Positions 42,012 through 52,239 of a stretch of DNA of 64,000 nucleotides are shown one piece after another (position 1 is the stretch's first letter; every line of letters starts with the position of its first letter). The notes beneath the pieces were generated by a model. That model was not told the DNA's origin. It saw nothing but the letters and a program-made list of their open reading frames with translations, and ran no database searches. The translations under genes were made by a program, and so were the position numbers. The DNA comes from Paraburkholderia haematera (GTDB taxonomy: Bacteria; Pseudomonadota; Gammaproteobacteria; Burkholderiales; Burkholderiaceae): positions 124,001-188,000 of the forward strand of contig NZ_CAJNBK010000011.1 in assembly GCF_905220975.1 (NCBI RefSeq), written 5' to 3'.

Positions 42012-42689
42012 ATGACCACGCAGATTCTGTTCATCCGCCACGGCGAGACCGACTGGAACCGCATCAAGCGCATTCAAGGTCACATCGACATTCCGCTCGC
42101 GATGACCGGCCTCGCGCAGGCGCAACGCCTGGCTCGCCGCATTGCGAATGAGGTGAAAGAGGGCGCACGGTTCGACGCGATTTATTCGAGCGATCTGCAG
42201 CGCGCACAGCAGACGGCGCAGCCGATTGCCGACGCGCTCGGCCTGCCGCTGCAACTGCGTGAAGGTTTGCGTGAGCGCTCGTACGGCGCATTCCAGGGGC
42301 ACGACAGCGACGAGATCGCCGTCCGGTTTCCCGATGAATACGCGCACTGGCAAACCCGCGATCCGGGCTTCGCACCGCCTGAAGGCGAGTCGCAGCGCGC
42401 GCTCTATCACCGTGTGCTGCATGCGATCGAGCCGCTGGTGGCCGCGCATCCGGGCGGCCGGATCGGTGTCGTCGCGCACGGTGGCGTGCTGGATTGCGTG
42501 CGGCGGTTTGCGTGTGGTTTGTCGCTCGATGCACCGCGTGATTACGCGTTGCTGAACACGAGTGTCAACGTGGTGGATTACACCGACGACGCCAGCAAGG
42601 CGACGATCGTGTCGTGGGCGGACGTGTCGCATCTCGATGCGCCGAGCGACGACGATAGCTTTAAGAGGGTGGCAGAACCTGGGCGTTAA
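42012..42689 (+). CDS. Histidine phosphatase family protein (GpmB-like)
   Basis: The 225-residue protein belongs to the phosphoglycerate-mutase-like superfamily. The catalytic RHGETDWN loop is at residues 9-16, with SSDLQRAQQTAQPIA, the acid region ERSYGAFQGHDSDEI and the second catalytic histidine in GVVAHGGVLD. Such proteins may be cofactor-dependent mutases or broad phosphatases; the substrate cannot be read from sequence. It is 111 bp after dtd and converges with ruvB. Confidence 0.85.
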   Translation: MTTQILFIRHGETDWNRIKRIQGHIDIPLAMTGLAQAQRLARRIANEVKEGARFDAIYSSDLQRAQQTAQPIADALGLPLQLREGLRERSYGAFQGHDSDEIAVRFPDEYAHWQTRDPGFAPPEGESQRALYHRVLHAIEPLVAAHPGGRIGVVAHGGVLDCVRRFACGLSLDAPRDYALLNTSVNVVDYTDDASKATIVSWADVSHLDAPSDDDSFKRVAEPGR

Positions 42690-42730
42690 GCTGCACGGTT
42701 CTAAATCGGTCTCACGCGACGTGTATCCGC

Positions 42731-43795
42731 TTAGGTCGCTGCCGAATCCCACATGCCGGATACGGGGCTCGAAGCATCTGGCGCGGCGAGACCGAAATGC
42801 CGGTACGTGAGCAACGTGGCCACGCGGCCGCGTGGCGTGCGCTGCAGAAAGCCTTGCTGGATCAGATACGGTTCGAGCACGTCTTCGATCGTGTCGCGTT
42901 CTTCGCCGATGGCCGCCGCCAGATTGTCGACGCCGACCGGGCCGCCGTCGAACTTGTGCAGGATCGCTTCGAGGAGCTTCCGGTCCATCAGGTCGAAGCC
43001 AACCGCGTCCACGTCGAGCATTTTGAGCGCGGCGTCGGCCACTTGCGCGGTGATGTTGCCGTCCGCTTTCACTTCGGCGAAATCGCGCACACGACGCAGC
43101 AGTCGGTTCGCGATCCGCGGCGTGCCGCGCGCGCGCTTGGCGATTTCGAACGCGCCATCCGGATGGATCTGTGCATGCAGCAATGACGCCGAACGCGTGA
43201 CGATGCGCGCCAGCTCCTCTGCGTTGTAAAACTCGAGCCGCGCAACGATCCCGAAGCGATCACGCAGCGGATTGGTGAGCATGCCCGCGCGCGTGGTTGC
43301 GCCGACCAGCGTGAATGGCTGCAGATCCAGCTTCACGCTGCGCGCGGCCGGCCCTTCGCCGATCATGATGTCGATCTGATAGTCCTCCAACGCCGGATAC
43401 AGAATTTCTTCGACGACCGGCGAAAGCCGGTGGATTTCGTCGATGAATAAAACGTCGTTGGCTTCGAGGTTGGTGAGCAGTGCGGCGAGGTCGCCGGCGC
43501 GTTCAAGCACCGGGCCGGAGGTTTGCCGCAGATTGACACCCATTTCCCGCGCGATGATGTGCGCGAGCGTGGTCTTGCCGAGACCCGGCGGGCCGAACAG
43601 CAGCACGTGGTCGAGCGATTCCGAGCGGCGTTTGGCGGCCTCGATGAAGATTTCCAGCTGACCGCGCACCTTTTCCTGGCCGACATATTCTTCGAGCTGG
43701 CGCGGGCGCAGCGCACGCTCGAACGCTTCTTCGTTCGGCGAGACGGGCGTGGCCGCGATGATGCGCTCGGCGGCGAGTTTGTCGGTTTCGATCAT
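42731..43795 (-). CDS. ruvB: Holliday junction helicase motor RuvB
   Basis: RuvB is the AAA+ motor that drives branch migration during recombination repair. The 354-residue protein has Walker [17 protein letters not shown], Walker [11 protein letters not shown], the sensor region [21 protein letters not shown], and a C-terminal winged helix ([18 protein letters not shown]). It follows ruvA by 121 bp. Confidence 0.97.
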   Translation of the reverse strand: MIETDKLAAERIIAATPVSPNEEAFERALRPRQLEEYVGQEKVRGQLEIFIEAAKRRSESLDHVLLFGPPGLGKTTLAHIIAREMGVNLRQTSGPVLERAGDLAALLTNLEANDVLFIDEIHRLSPVVEEILYPALEDYQIDIMIGEGPAARSVKLDLQPFTLVGATTRAGMLTNPLRDRFGIVARLEFYNAEELARIVTRSASLLHAQIHPDGAFEIAKRARGTPRIANRLLRRVRDFAEVKADGNITAQVADAALKMLDVDAVGFDLMDRKLLEAILHKFDGGPVGVDNLAAAIGEERDTIEDVLEPYLIQQGFLQRTPRGRVATLLTYRHFGLAAPDASSPVSGMWDSAAT

Positions 43796-43916
43796 GCGGT
43801 CATTGTACCGCGCCCTGCCCGTTGCGAAACTCGGCCGAACGGCCAGGGTGCGCGTCGCGCCGCCATGTGCGAAGCTTTACTTATCGCACGCAACGCCACC
43901 GCCACGGCAAGAGCTT

Positions 43917-44498
43917 TTAACCCTTGGAGAGCGCCTTCAACGCGAGCTTGATACCTTCGGAAACGCCGGTGCCCGCCGGCACGTTCTTGACGGCGGCCAA
44001 CGCTTCTTTTTCGGAGTAACCCAATGCGATCAGGGCGTTCAGAATATCGGAGGCATGGTCGGATGCCGACGCCGCACCGGCCAGTGCGCCCAGGTCGGCG
44101 CCGATCTTGCCCTTCAGTTCGAGGAGCAACCGTTCTGCGGTTTTCTTGCCGATGCCAGGCACGCGAGTCAGGCGCGCGGCGTCCTGCATCGTGACGGTCT
44201 GCGCCAGTTCATGCACGCTCATGCCGGAGAGCACGGCGAGCGCCATGCGTGCGCCGATGCCGGTGATCTTCAGCAATTCGCGGAAGGTCGAGCGCTCCTC
44301 GGCGGTGCCGAAGCCATAGAGCAGATGCGCGTCTTCACGCACGATCATTTGCGTGAGCAGCACAACACGCTCACCGGTCGAGGGCAGGTTGTAGAACGTG
44401 CTCATCGGCACATCGACTTCGTAGCCGACGCCGTTGCAGTCGACGAGTAGATGCGGCGGGTTTTTTTCCAGCAGAACGCCGGCAATGCGACCGATCAT
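43917..44498 (-). CDS. ruvA: Holliday junction-binding protein RuvA
   Basis: RuvA tetramers hold the four-way junction and load RuvB. The 193-residue protein starts [21 protein letters not shown] (domain I). It has two helix-hairpin-helix motifs in [18 protein letters not shown] and [19 protein letters not shown], and a C-terminal UBA-like domain ([17 protein letters not shown]) that contacts RuvB. A LysE-type gene on the opposite strand separates it from ruvC. Confidence 0.97.
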   Translation of the reverse strand: MIGRIAGVLLEKNPPHLLVDCNGVGYEVDVPMSTFYNLPSTGERVVLLTQMIVREDAHLLYGFGTAEERSTFRELLKITGIGARMALAVLSGMSVHELAQTVTMQDAARLTRVPGIGKKTAERLLLELKGKIGADLGALAGAASASDHASDILNALIALGYSEKEALAAVKNVPAGTGVSEGIKLALKALSKG

Positions 44499-44656
44499 GG
44501 CGGATTCAATCTTGAGAGAAAGGGCGAGTGTAGCGCAGCGAGTGCGCGGCGGGCGCGACGCATTATGCCCAATCGCGGTTGACCCGCGTATCGCAGCCCA
44601 CTAGACTGAGATCCCTTTTGGCGGGTTCTCACCCGGCACAACCAGAAGGAGCTTCC

Positions 44657-45289
44657 ATGCTGAGCCTCACTACTCTCGCGCTGTTTGCCGGCGCGTGTCT
44701 CGCGTTGACCGCCACGCCCGGCCCCGACATGTTGCTGATTGCTTCGCGCAGCGTGAGCCAAGGGCGGCCGGCGGGTTTTGCGTCGTTGGCGGGTATTCTG
44801 GTCGGCACTTACTGCCATGCATTGGCGGCCGCTTTCGGTCTGTCGCAGCTTTTTCTGGCCGTGCCGATGGCGTACGACGTCGTGCGTTTCGCCGGCGCCG
44901 GCTACCTGTTGTATCTCGCCTGGAAGACGTTCCGCACGCAAGGCACGGTGCTGTCGCCGAATGCGTCGATGAGCCGTTATCCGGTTGGACGCATTTTCCG
45001 GCAGGGCCTCTTCACCAACTTGCTGAATCCCAAAGTCGCGCTGTTCGTGCTCGCGCTTTTTCCGCAATTCGTGCGGCCCGAAGCAGGCTCGGTGGCGTTG
45101 CAGATCATGGTGTTGGCCACCGTGCTGAATCTGATTGGATTCTGCGTGAACGGCGCGGTGATCCTGATGGCGAGCAAGCTGAGCCGCAAGTTGTCGGCGG
45201 GGCGTCGGCCGTCGCGCGTGCCGCAGTATTTGTTGGGGACGGTGTTCGCCGGGCTAGCGTGCCGGTTGGCAATGGCGAGCCGGAACTGA
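44657..45289 (+). CDS. LysE/RhtB-family amino-acid exporter
   Basis: This is an inner-membrane exporter of the LysE superfamily, 210 residues with about six hydrophobic segments. The family signature TATPGPDMLLIASRSVSQGRPAGFASLAGILVG lies at residues about 18-50, and NLLNPKVALFVLALFPQF is the second conserved block. AAGGAG lies 6 nt before the ATG. Its opposite orientation between ruvA and ruvC suggests insertion into an ancestral ruvCAB cluster. The exported compound is unknown. Confidence 0.9.
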   Translation: MLSLTTLALFAGACLALTATPGPDMLLIASRSVSQGRPAGFASLAGILVGTYCHALAAAFGLSQLFLAVPMAYDVVRFAGAGYLLYLAWKTFRTQGTVLSPNASMSRYPVGRIFRQGLFTNLLNPKVALFVLALFPQFVRPEAGSVALQIMVLATVLNLIGFCVNGAVILMASKLSRKLSAGRRPSRVPQYLLGTVFAGLACRLAMASRN

Positions 45290-45355
45290 GTGCTGCGGGG
45301 GAGTGGCCCGTGTGTGCGCGTCTGAGCACCGCTAGCGTCGGCGTCGTCCGTTCGC

Positions 45356-45898
45356 CTATCCGACCAGCCGCCCGCGCCGCACTCGCAAGCCTTTCTTGGC
45401 GAGCGAAGGCGCAATGCCACCTAGCGTGCTAAGCGTCGTGCCGCCGTGCGCGTGGCAGATCGCCATGCCGAGGGCGTCGGCGGCATCGGTGCCGGGCACG
45501 CCGGAGAGGTTGAGTAGCCGTACCACCATCTGCTGCATCTGCTCCTTCGTCGCGCGGCCGTAACCGACGACGGCCTGCTTCAACTGCAAGGCCGTGTATT
45601 CGGCCACGGGCACACCGCCCGCTACCAGTCCGCAGATCGCCGCGCCACGCGCCTGGCCGAGCAGGAGGGTGGATTGCGGGTTGACGTTGACGAAAACCTT
45701 TTCGATCGCCGACTGATCCGGTGAATGCTGACGGATCAGCGTCGAAATGCCTTCGAAAATGGTGCCGAGACGCGACGGCAGATCGGCGTCGGCGGTTTTG
45801 ATTACGCCGCTTGCGACGTAGCTGAGCGTGTGTCCGGTTTGATCGATGACGCCAAAGCCAGTGACGCGCAAGCCGGGGTCGATGCCGAGAATTCTCAT
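45356..45898 (-). CDS. ruvC: Holliday junction resolvase RuvC
   Basis: RuvC cuts Holliday junctions symmetrically. The 180-residue protein starts [19 protein letters not shown] with the first catalytic Asp at position 7. It has the acidic [21 protein letters not shown] and the late [14 protein letters not shown] with the remaining carboxylates. The open frame extends upstream to 46066, but the ATG at 45898 is the family start. Confidence 0.97.
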   Translation of the reverse strand: MRILGIDPGLRVTGFGVIDQTGHTLSYVASGVIKTADADLPSRLGTIFEGISTLIRQHSPDQSAIEKVFVNVNPQSTLLLGQARGAAICGLVAGGVPVAEYTALQLKQAVVGYGRATKEQMQQMVVRLLNLSGVPGTDAADALGMAICHAHGGTTLSTLGGIAPSLAKKGLRVRRGRLVG

Positions 45899-46042
45899 GA
45901 GGTGCCGCAGGTGCGGTAAAAACCAGGTGCTTGCGATACTACAACGAACGCTCGGTGTGGCGGTTGGTGTGCAGCGATGCTGGCGGAATAAATACTTCTG
46001 CTGCGTGCGTTGAAAGGGGGATCGCTCGCACGCGCGAAAGGA

Positions 46043-46076
46043 AAACGGCCCGGTGGAAATTTCCACCGGGCCGTTT
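46043..46076. terminator. Terminator between purH and ruvC
   Basis: A 16-bp perfect stem, AAACGGCCCGGTGGAA and its complement with a 2-nt centre, is flanked by A and T residues. It should stop transcripts from purH (minus) before ruvC. Confidence 0.8.
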
Positions 46077-46139
46077 CGTTCAAGCCGTGTTAGCGACTAC
46101 CGCATCAGAAAGAATCAGGCGGTGTCCGCGAAGCCGAAA

Positions 46140-47705
46140 TCAATGCCGGAAGTGACGCACCCCAGTCAACACCATCGCGATGTTGTGCTCGTCTGCCGCG
46201 CTGACCACTTCATCATCGCGCATCGAGCCGCCCGGTTGAATCACGCAGGTCGCGCCTGCCGCAACAACGACATCCAGACCATCACGGAACGGGAAGAACG
46301 CATCCGACGCTACAGCCGAGCCGGTCAGCGTCAAACCGGCGTTCTGCGCCTTGATGCTCGCAATCCGCGCCGAATCCACGCGGCTCATCTGGCCCGCGCC
46401 AACGCCGAGCGTCATGCCGTTGCCGCAGAACACGATCGCGTTCGACTTCACATACTTCGCGACGCGCCACGCGAACAGCAGGTCGTCCATTTCCTTCGGC
46501 GTCGGATGACGCTTCGTGACCACGCGCAATTCGCGCGGCTGCACGTTTTTCGAATCGAGCGATTGCACCAGCAGGCCGCCGCCGACGCGCTTCAGATCGA
46601 ACGCGTTATGGCCTTCACCCAAAGCGATTTCCAGCAGACGCACGTTCTGTTTGGCCGCGAACACCTGGCGAGCCGCTGTGCTGAACGACGGAGCGATCAG
46701 CACTTCGACGAACTGCTTGGCCACCGCTTGCGCAGCAACTTCGTCGACTTCACGGTTGAACGCGATGATGCCGCCGAACGCCGAGGTCGGGTCGGTCTGG
46801 AACGCCTTCGCATACGCTTCGTTCGCGTCCGCGCCCACTGCCACGCCGCACGGATTCGCGTGCTTGACGATCACGCAGGCCGGCACGTCGAACGTCTTCA
46901 CGCATTCCCACGCTGCATCGGAATCGGCGATGTTGTTGTACGACAGTTCCTTGCCCTGCAACTGCTCGTAGTTCGCCAGTGCGCCCGCCGGCACGGCGAG
47001 GTCGCGATAGAACGCGGCGCTCTGGTGCGGGTTTTCGCCGTAGCGCAGGTCCTGCACCTTGTTGAACGCCAGGTTGAACGTAGCCGGGTAAGCGTTGCGC
47101 GACGAATGTTGCAGTTCGTCGGTGAGGCTCGTCAGGTAGTTCGTGATCGCGCCGTCGTACTGTGCCGTGTGCGCGAATACCTTGGTGGCCAGACGGAAGT
47201 TCGTCTTGTACGAAACCGCGTTGCTGTTCGCACGCATTTCATCGAGCACGACCGCGTAGTCCGCCGGATCGACCACCACTGTTACGTCGCGATGATTCTT
47301 CGCGGCCGAGCGCAGCATGGTCGGGCCGCCGATGTCGATGTTCTCGATCGCGTCTTCCAGCGAGCACTCTTCTTTCGACACGGTCTGCACGAACGGATAC
47401 AGATTCACGACCAGCAGGTCGATCGTCGGGATGTCGTGCTTTTCAAGCGCGGCCATGTGTTCCGGCAGGTCGCGGCGCGCCAGAATGCCGCCGTGCACCT
47501 TCGGATGCAGCGTTTTCACGCGCCCGTCCAGCATTTCCGGGAAGCCCGTGTAATCGGCGACTTCGGTGACGGAGAGGCCCGCGTCCGCGAGCAGTTTCGC
47601 GGTGCCGCCGGTCGACAGGATCTTGACGCCGAGGTCCGACAGCGACTTGGCGAAGTCGACGATGCCGGACTTGTCGGAAACGGAGATGAGCGCTTGCTTG
47701 ATCAT
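46140..47705 (-). CDS. purH: Bifunctional AICAR transformylase/IMP cyclohydrolase
   Basis: PurH performs the last two steps of IMP synthesis. The 521-residue protein has the N-terminal cyclohydrolase ([49 protein letters not shown]). The transformylase domain includes [26 protein letters not shown], and the C-terminal [15 protein letters not shown]. It follows fis by 45 bp, so dusB-fis-purH is probably one operon. Confidence 0.97.
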   Translation of the reverse strand: MIKQALISVSDKSGIVDFAKSLSDLGVKILSTGGTAKLLADAGLSVTEVADYTGFPEMLDGRVKTLHPKVHGGILARRDLPEHMAALEKHDIPTIDLLVVNLYPFVQTVSKEECSLEDAIENIDIGGPTMLRSAAKNHRDVTVVVDPADYAVVLDEMRANSNAVSYKTNFRLATKVFAHTAQYDGAITNYLTSLTDELQHSSRNAYPATFNLAFNKVQDLRYGENPHQSAAFYRDLAVPAGALANYEQLQGKELSYNNIADSDAAWECVKTFDVPACVIVKHANPCGVAVGADANEAYAKAFQTDPTSAFGGIIAFNREVDEVAAQAVAKQFVEVLIAPSFSTAARQVFAAKQNVRLLEIALGEGHNAFDLKRVGGGLLVQSLDSKNVQPRELRVVTKRHPTPKEMDDLLFAWRVAKYVKSNAIVFCGNGMTLGVGAGQMSRVDSARIASIKAQNAGLTLTGSAVASDAFFPFRDGLDVVVAAGATCVIQPGGSMRDDEVVSAADEHNIAMVLTGVRHFRH

Positions 47706-47750
47706 GATGAAGACGAAAAGCCGAAGGGAAACGTGGCAGGGCGCCTGAAA

Positions 47751-47984
47751 CTACAACAAACCGTGCTGTTGCAGCTTCTTGCGCAGCGTATTGCGGTTGA
47801 TGCCGAGATACTCGGCGGCCAGCGACTGGTTGCCGCCGGCCTGCTCGAGCACCACTTCGAGCAAGGGTTTTTCTACGCATGAAATAACCATGTCGTAGAC
47901 GTCATGCGGATTGGAGCCGTCGAGATCCTGGAAATACATGCCCAGGCTGTCGCGGACAGATTGTTCGATATTGTTCTTGCTCAT
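47751..47984 (-). CDS. fis: Fis-family DNA-binding protein
   Basis: The 77-residue protein is a short betaproteobacterial Fis, a nucleoid-associated, DNA-bending regulator. The C-terminal helix-turn-helix is GGNQSLAAEYLGINRNTLRKKLQQHGLL, as in E. coli Fis, while the N-terminus lacks about 20 residues of the enteric form. The start overlaps the dusB stop (ATGA), the conserved dusB-fis arrangement. Confidence 0.94.
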   Translation of the reverse strand: MSKNNIEQSVRDSLGMYFQDLDGSNPHDVYDMVISCVEKPLLEVVLEQAGGNQSLAAEYLGINRNTLRKKLQQHGLL

Positions 47985-49048
47985 GCTGCTAGTCGGTCGG
48001 TATGGTCCGGCTCGCCGTCGTTCTTGCTGAGCGTCTCGTCGACGTAGACGAGACGGTCGGAGATCGCCTTTTGGGCGTCGAAGAATTCGTTGACGGCGAG
48101 GAGTTGTTCGCGCGTGGTGTCCAGCGTATTCATGCGGTGCCGGAACACATTGGCGCCAGAAAGGCCGCGAGTGTACCAGCCGATATGCTTACGCGCTGTG
48201 CGGACACCCGTAAATTCGCCGTAGAACTCGTAGTGATCTTCGAGATGCTCGTTCATGACCTGCTGGATTTCGTCGATGCGCGGTGGCGGCAGCAACTCGC
48301 CCGTTTGCAGGAAATGCTCGATCTCGCGGAACAGCCACGGCCGCCCCTGCGCGGCGCGGCCGATCATGATGGCGTCGGCGCCGGTGGCGACGAGTACCTC
48401 GCGGGCTTTTTGCGGCGACGTAATGTCGCCATTGGCGACCACCGGAATGCGCACCGCCGCTTTAACGGCAGCAATGGTCTCGTATTCGGCGTCGCCGTGA
48501 TACAGGTCGGCGCGGGTGCGGCCGTGCACGGTCAGCATGGAAATGCCGGCGGCTTCAGCCAGATGCGCTACCGACAAAGCGTTCTTATTGTCGCGATCCC
48601 AGCCAGTACGGATTTTCAGCGTGACGGGCACGGCGTCAGGGCCAATGCCTACCGCATTGACCACCGCCTCGACGATGCGCTGCACCAGCGGCTCGTTCTG
48701 CAGCAAGGCAGAACCCGCGGCCACATTGCAGACCTTCTTGGCCGGGCAGCCCATGTTGATGTCGATGATCTGTGCGCCGTTCGCCACGTTGTAGCGCGCG
48801 GCTTCCGCCATCATGGCCGGATCGGCGCCGGCGATCTGCACGGCGATGGGTTCGACCTCGCCCGTGTGATTGGCACGGCGCATGGTCTTTTCGCTCTTCC
48901 ACAACTGCGCATTCGACGCGACCATTTCCGACACCGCATAGCCTGCGCCCAGCCGTTTGCACAATTGCCGGAACGGCCGGTCGGTCACGCCGGCCATGGG
49001 GGCGACGAACAGGTTGTTACGCAGATTGTGGGAGCCGAGAGTAGGCAT
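47981..49048 (-). CDS. dusB: tRNA-dihydrouridine synthase B
   Basis: DusB is a flavoenzyme that reduces specific uridines of tRNA. The 355-residue protein has the N-terminal FVAPMAGVTDRPFRQLCKRLGA, the catalytic cysteine in DINMGCPAKKVCNVAAGSALL, the HGRTRADLYHGDAEY loop and the FMN-site VVANGDITSPQKA with GADAIMIGRAAQGRPW. It heads the dusB-fis-purH operon. Confidence 0.96.
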   Translation of the reverse strand: MPTLGSHNLRNNLFVAPMAGVTDRPFRQLCKRLGAGYAVSEMVASNAQLWKSEKTMRRANHTGEVEPIAVQIAGADPAMMAEAARYNVANGAQIIDINMGCPAKKVCNVAAGSALLQNEPLVQRIVEAVVNAVGIGPDAVPVTLKIRTGWDRDNKNALSVAHLAEAAGISMLTVHGRTRADLYHGDAEYETIAAVKAAVRIPVVANGDITSPQKAREVLVATGADAIMIGRAAQGRPWLFREIEHFLQTGELLPPPRIDEIQQVMNEHLEDHYEFYGEFTGVRTARKHIGWYTRGLSGANVFRHRMNTLDTTREQLLAVNEFFDAQKAISDRLVYVDETLSKNDGEPDHTDRLAA

Positions 49049-49106
49049 GACTTGGACGCGCCTGCGACCGATCGTTTCAGTTTCTTTTCAGATTCTGTCA
49101 ATCGGA

Positions 49107-49144
49107 GCATTCGCGAAATGCGAGGGAAAACCGCTATTTTAGCG
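49107..49144. promoter_or_regulatory. Dyads in the dusB upstream region
   Basis: GCATT-CGCG-AAATGC (49107-49121) and CGCTA-TTT-TAGCG (49132-49144) are short inverted repeats 59-96 bp upstream of dusB. Read on minus, the second contains TAAAAT, a possible -10 box. Regulatory meaning is inferred. Confidence 0.35.
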
Positions 49145-49207
49145 TTAACAGATAGTCGGCACCCGACTTGGGTCTGCCGTAACTCATTAAATCTTCTATG
49201 AAAGTGA

Positions 49208-49226
49208 TCCGGTTCATAGAACCGGA
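49208..49226 (-). terminator. Inverted repeat after ubiH
   Basis: TCCGGTTC-ATA-GAACCGGA is a perfect 8-bp stem about 83 bp past the ubiH stop on minus. The following bases on minus (TCACTTTCATAG) have few T in a row, so termination is possible but not certain. Confidence 0.4.
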
Positions 49227-49308
49227 CCCGCTCGTGCGGCCTCGCTTAGGTGCCTGATCATGGTGCCTAAAAAGGCCGCAGCGGCTGTGGAGTGCGAGCG
49301 GGCGGCGT

Positions 49309-50544
49309 TTAGCGGCGCTGGCCGAACATCATTTGCCGCGCCAGCGCGGTTTTCACCGGCGGCACGAATTCGAGCGCGGTGAGGGCGAGGCCGCGCAAGG
49401 CGGCGAGCGGCGGGAAGTCGACGGTGAAAAGGCGTGCGAGCGTGTCGGTCGCGCCGATCGTCAGGCGCCGGTCGAGCGCGCGGCGTTGCGCGAACGTAGC
49501 CAGGGCGAGCGGGGTGGGGCCCTCCGCCGACAAGGCGTCGGCGAGCGCATGCGCGTCGCGCAGGCCGAGATTCAGACCTTGGCCCGCCACCGGATGCAGC
49601 GTCTGCGCCGCATTGCCAATGGCGACGACATGGCCCTGGACGAGCGTATCGACCGCGTTCAGTCCCAGCGGGAACGACGCGCGCCCCTTGATTTGCGTAA
49701 AGCGGCCCATGCGGCTGCCGAATGCGGCACCGAGCTCGCGCAGGAATTCGTCGTCCGTGAGTTGAGCGCGTCGCGCGGCTTCTTCGGGCGCGCAGCACCA
49801 CACCAGCGCGTAATTCGCACCGCGCACGCCGCCCATTGGCAGCAGCGCGATAGGCCCTTGCGACGTAAAGCGCTCCCATGCCACATGCGGCTGCGGCGCG
49901 GACACGCTGACCGTGCCGACCAGCGCGGTTTGCCCGTAATCGCGCGTGTCGCCGCTGGCGGCGCTACCCGTGCGCCCGGCGGTTTTCTGGTCGCCGAATA
50001 GGCCGCCTTCGGCATTGACCAGAATCCGCGTGCGTAGCTGGCGTGTGACGCCCGCGGTTTCGATCGGCAGCGTGACGCCGTCGAGGTCCTGAGTCGGCGC
50101 CGCGGCGGAGGTGGAGCGGAACCAGTGTACGGCGCTCGCGTGAACCGCCTCGGCGAGACCATGCACGATCGCGCCATAACGCAGCACGTAGCCCAGCGCC
50201 GGCAAACCGTGCTCGCTGTGGTCGATCAGCGTGCGGCCGAAATGGCCGCGTTGCGACACGTGGATGCGCTGGATCGCGGTGGCCTCGGCGGGCCAGCGCA
50301 GCGGTTCGAGAATCATCCGGCTGCCGTGCGACACGGCAATTGCGCGCGGATCGGCGATCGAATCTTCCGGCTCGCGCGCGTCGATCAGCGCGATCTTCAG
50401 CGCCTGTGTCGCGCTGCGGCGCGCCAGCCAGCCGGCAAGCGCCAGCCCGACCGGCCCGGCGCCGACGATCGTCACATCGAAGTCGAAGGGACGGTCGGAC
50501 ATGGCGGGTTTCAGAATTACCGTCGACTGAGAAACGTCGTTCAT
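49309..50544 (-). CDS. ubiH: UbiH/UbiF/VisC-family FAD monooxygenase
   Basis: This is a probable ubiquinone-pathway ring hydroxylase. The 411-residue protein has the FAD dinucleotide fingerprint VTIVGAGPVGLALAGWLA (about residues 24-41). The second FAD motif GHVVAIGNAAQTLHPVAGQGLNLGLRDAHAL lies near residue 310. GAAGGAAG precedes the ATG at 50544; ATG 50502 (MSDRPFDF) is less well supported. pepP lies immediately upstream, as in enteric pepP-ubiH operons, which favours UbiH. Confidence 0.88.
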   Translation of the reverse strand: MNDVSQSTVILKPAMSDRPFDFDVTIVGAGPVGLALAGWLARRSATQALKIALIDAREPEDSIADPRAIAVSHGSRMILEPLRWPAEATAIQRIHVSQRGHFGRTLIDHSEHGLPALGYVLRYGAIVHGLAEAVHASAVHWFRSTSAAAPTQDLDGVTLPIETAGVTRQLRTRILVNAEGGLFGDQKTAGRTGSAASGDTRDYGQTALVGTVSVSAPQPHVAWERFTSQGPIALLPMGGVRGANYALVWCCAPEEAARRAQLTDDEFLRELGAAFGSRMGRFTQIKGRASFPLGLNAVDTLVQGHVVAIGNAAQTLHPVAGQGLNLGLRDAHALADALSAEGPTPLALATFAQRRALDRRLTIGATDTLARLFTVDFPPLAALRGLALTALEFVPPVKTALARQMMFGQRR

Positions 50545-50599
50545 TGCGGGTTGCTTCCTTCGCTCACTACCTGAATGACTGCCTGGTTCATTGCGTGAC

Positions 50600-52006
50600 C
50601 TACTGCTTTGATTGCTGGGCAGCGCGGGCTTCCTGCATCAGCGCCTCGATCTCCTCCGCGGCCACCGGCACGTCGCGTGTGATCAGCTCGCAGCCGTCCG
50701 GCGTGACGATCGCGTCGTCTTCGATGCGGATGCCGATGTTCCAGTAGCGCTCGGGCACGCCCTCGGCCGGACGGATGTACAGACCAGGCTCGACGGTCAG
50801 CGCCATCCCCGCCTGCAGCGTGCGCCACGGCAGCGCGCCCGCTTCGTCGCGCGGTGCGCCGCGTTCGCGGTAGTCGCCGACATCGTGCACGTCCATACCG
50901 ATCCAGTGGCCGGTACGGTGCATATAGAACGGCGCATAGGCGCGCTCGGCAATCACGTCGCCAACCGAGGCGAACTTCGTACGGTCGATGATGCCGGTGT
51001 CGAGCAACCCTTGCGACAGCACGCGCACAGCGGCCTGGTGCGGATCGTCGAAGGTGGCGCCGACGCGGGTGGCGTCGACGGCAGCCTGCTGCGCGGCCAG
51101 CACGATGTCGTACAGCTCGCGCTGCGCCGACGTGAAGCGGCCGCTCGCCGGGAAGGTGCGAGTGATGTCGGATGCATAACCGTCGAGTTCGCAGGCGGCG
51201 TCGATCAGGATCAGGTCGCCGTCCTGGGCAATCGCGTTGCCGGCCGGGTAGTGCAGCACGCAGGCGTTGGCGCCTGCGGCGACGATCGACGTATAGGCCG
51301 GCGCTTGCGCGCCGAATTTGCGGAATGTGTAGAGCAACTCGGCTTCGAGTTCGTACTCGCGCACGCCGGGGTGGCAGGCGGCCATCGCGCGGCGATGCGC
51401 CTGCGCCGAAATCTGTCCGGCGCGGCGCATGATGGCGAGTTCGTGGTGATCCTTGACGAGCCGCATATCGTCGAGCAACGGGATCAGGTCACGCGCGACG
51501 GTGGGGGCGGCGACGCCGCTGCGGCCTTGCGCGCGCACAACGTCGAGCCAGCCGCGCACCTGTTCGTCCAGTTCCGCCGACGTGCCGAGCGCGTAATGCA
51601 GCGACGGCTTGTCGGCGAGAATATGCGGCAGTCGCGTATCGACTTCGCTCACGGCGAAGGCGGCATCGAAGCCGAACGCCTCGCGCGCGCCGTCCGGCCC
51701 GAAACGGAAACCGTCCCACGTCTCGCGCTCGACATTCTTCTCGCGGCAGAACAGGACCGAAGCCGGCCCACCGGGCGCGGCGCTCGCATCGAGCACCAGC
51801 AACGCCTCGGGTTCGGTGAAGCCCGTCAGATAGTAGAAGTAGCTATCGTGCCGGTAGGGGTAGTCGGCGTCCCGGTTGCGCAGCTTTTCCGGCGCGGTGG
51901 GCACGATGGCGACGCCCCCGCCTGCTGCACGCAGCGCGGCGAGTACGCGCTCGCGGCGCGTGCGATAGACGTCGATGGCGATGATGGGTTCGGTCGGCTG
52001 GTTCAT
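50600..52006 (-). CDS. pepP: Xaa-Pro aminopeptidase
   Basis: PepP removes the N-terminal residue preceding proline. The 468-residue protein has the aminopeptidase-P N-terminal domain (YPYRHDSYFYYLTGFTEPEALLVLD) and a pita-bread metal site. The ligands are in LIDAACELDGYASDITRTF, HRTGHWIGMDVHDVG, LTVEPGLYI and IGIRIEDD. The ATG at 52006 gives MNQPTEPIIAIDVYRTRRER, and the upstream open frame has no support. It is followed by ubiH after 55 bp. Confidence 0.94.
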   Translation of the reverse strand: MNQPTEPIIAIDVYRTRRERVLAALRAAGGGVAIVPTAPEKLRNRDADYPYRHDSYFYYLTGFTEPEALLVLDASAAPGGPASVLFCREKNVERETWDGFRFGPDGAREAFGFDAAFAVSEVDTRLPHILADKPSLHYALGTSAELDEQVRGWLDVVRAQGRSGVAAPTVARDLIPLLDDMRLVKDHHELAIMRRAGQISAQAHRRAMAACHPGVREYELEAELLYTFRKFGAQAPAYTSIVAAGANACVLHYPAGNAIAQDGDLILIDAACELDGYASDITRTFPASGRFTSAQRELYDIVLAAQQAAVDATRVGATFDDPHQAAVRVLSQGLLDTGIIDRTKFASVGDVIAERAYAPFYMHRTGHWIGMDVHDVGDYRERGAPRDEAGALPWRTLQAGMALTVEPGLYIRPAEGVPERYWNIGIRIEDDAIVTPDGCELITRDVPVAAEEIEALMQEARAAQQSKQ

Positions 52007-52239
52007 TTTGCGATTGTAGCGCCCAATGCGGAGACTTATTTTGCGCGGATACTGACGGGAGAAGGTGGCCGCCCCAGCCGCATTAGCCATTTGGCCGGGT
52101 AGACTGCGCGCGGGCGCTCCGGCAATGTTGCAATCCATCCACAGCGAGCATCCATGCGGCTTGCGAAGCGGCTTCGCCGTGCTCGGGAATGCCGCCGACC
52201 ACTTATACTTTCGCCGAATTCAAGAAAAGGCAGATGGCA

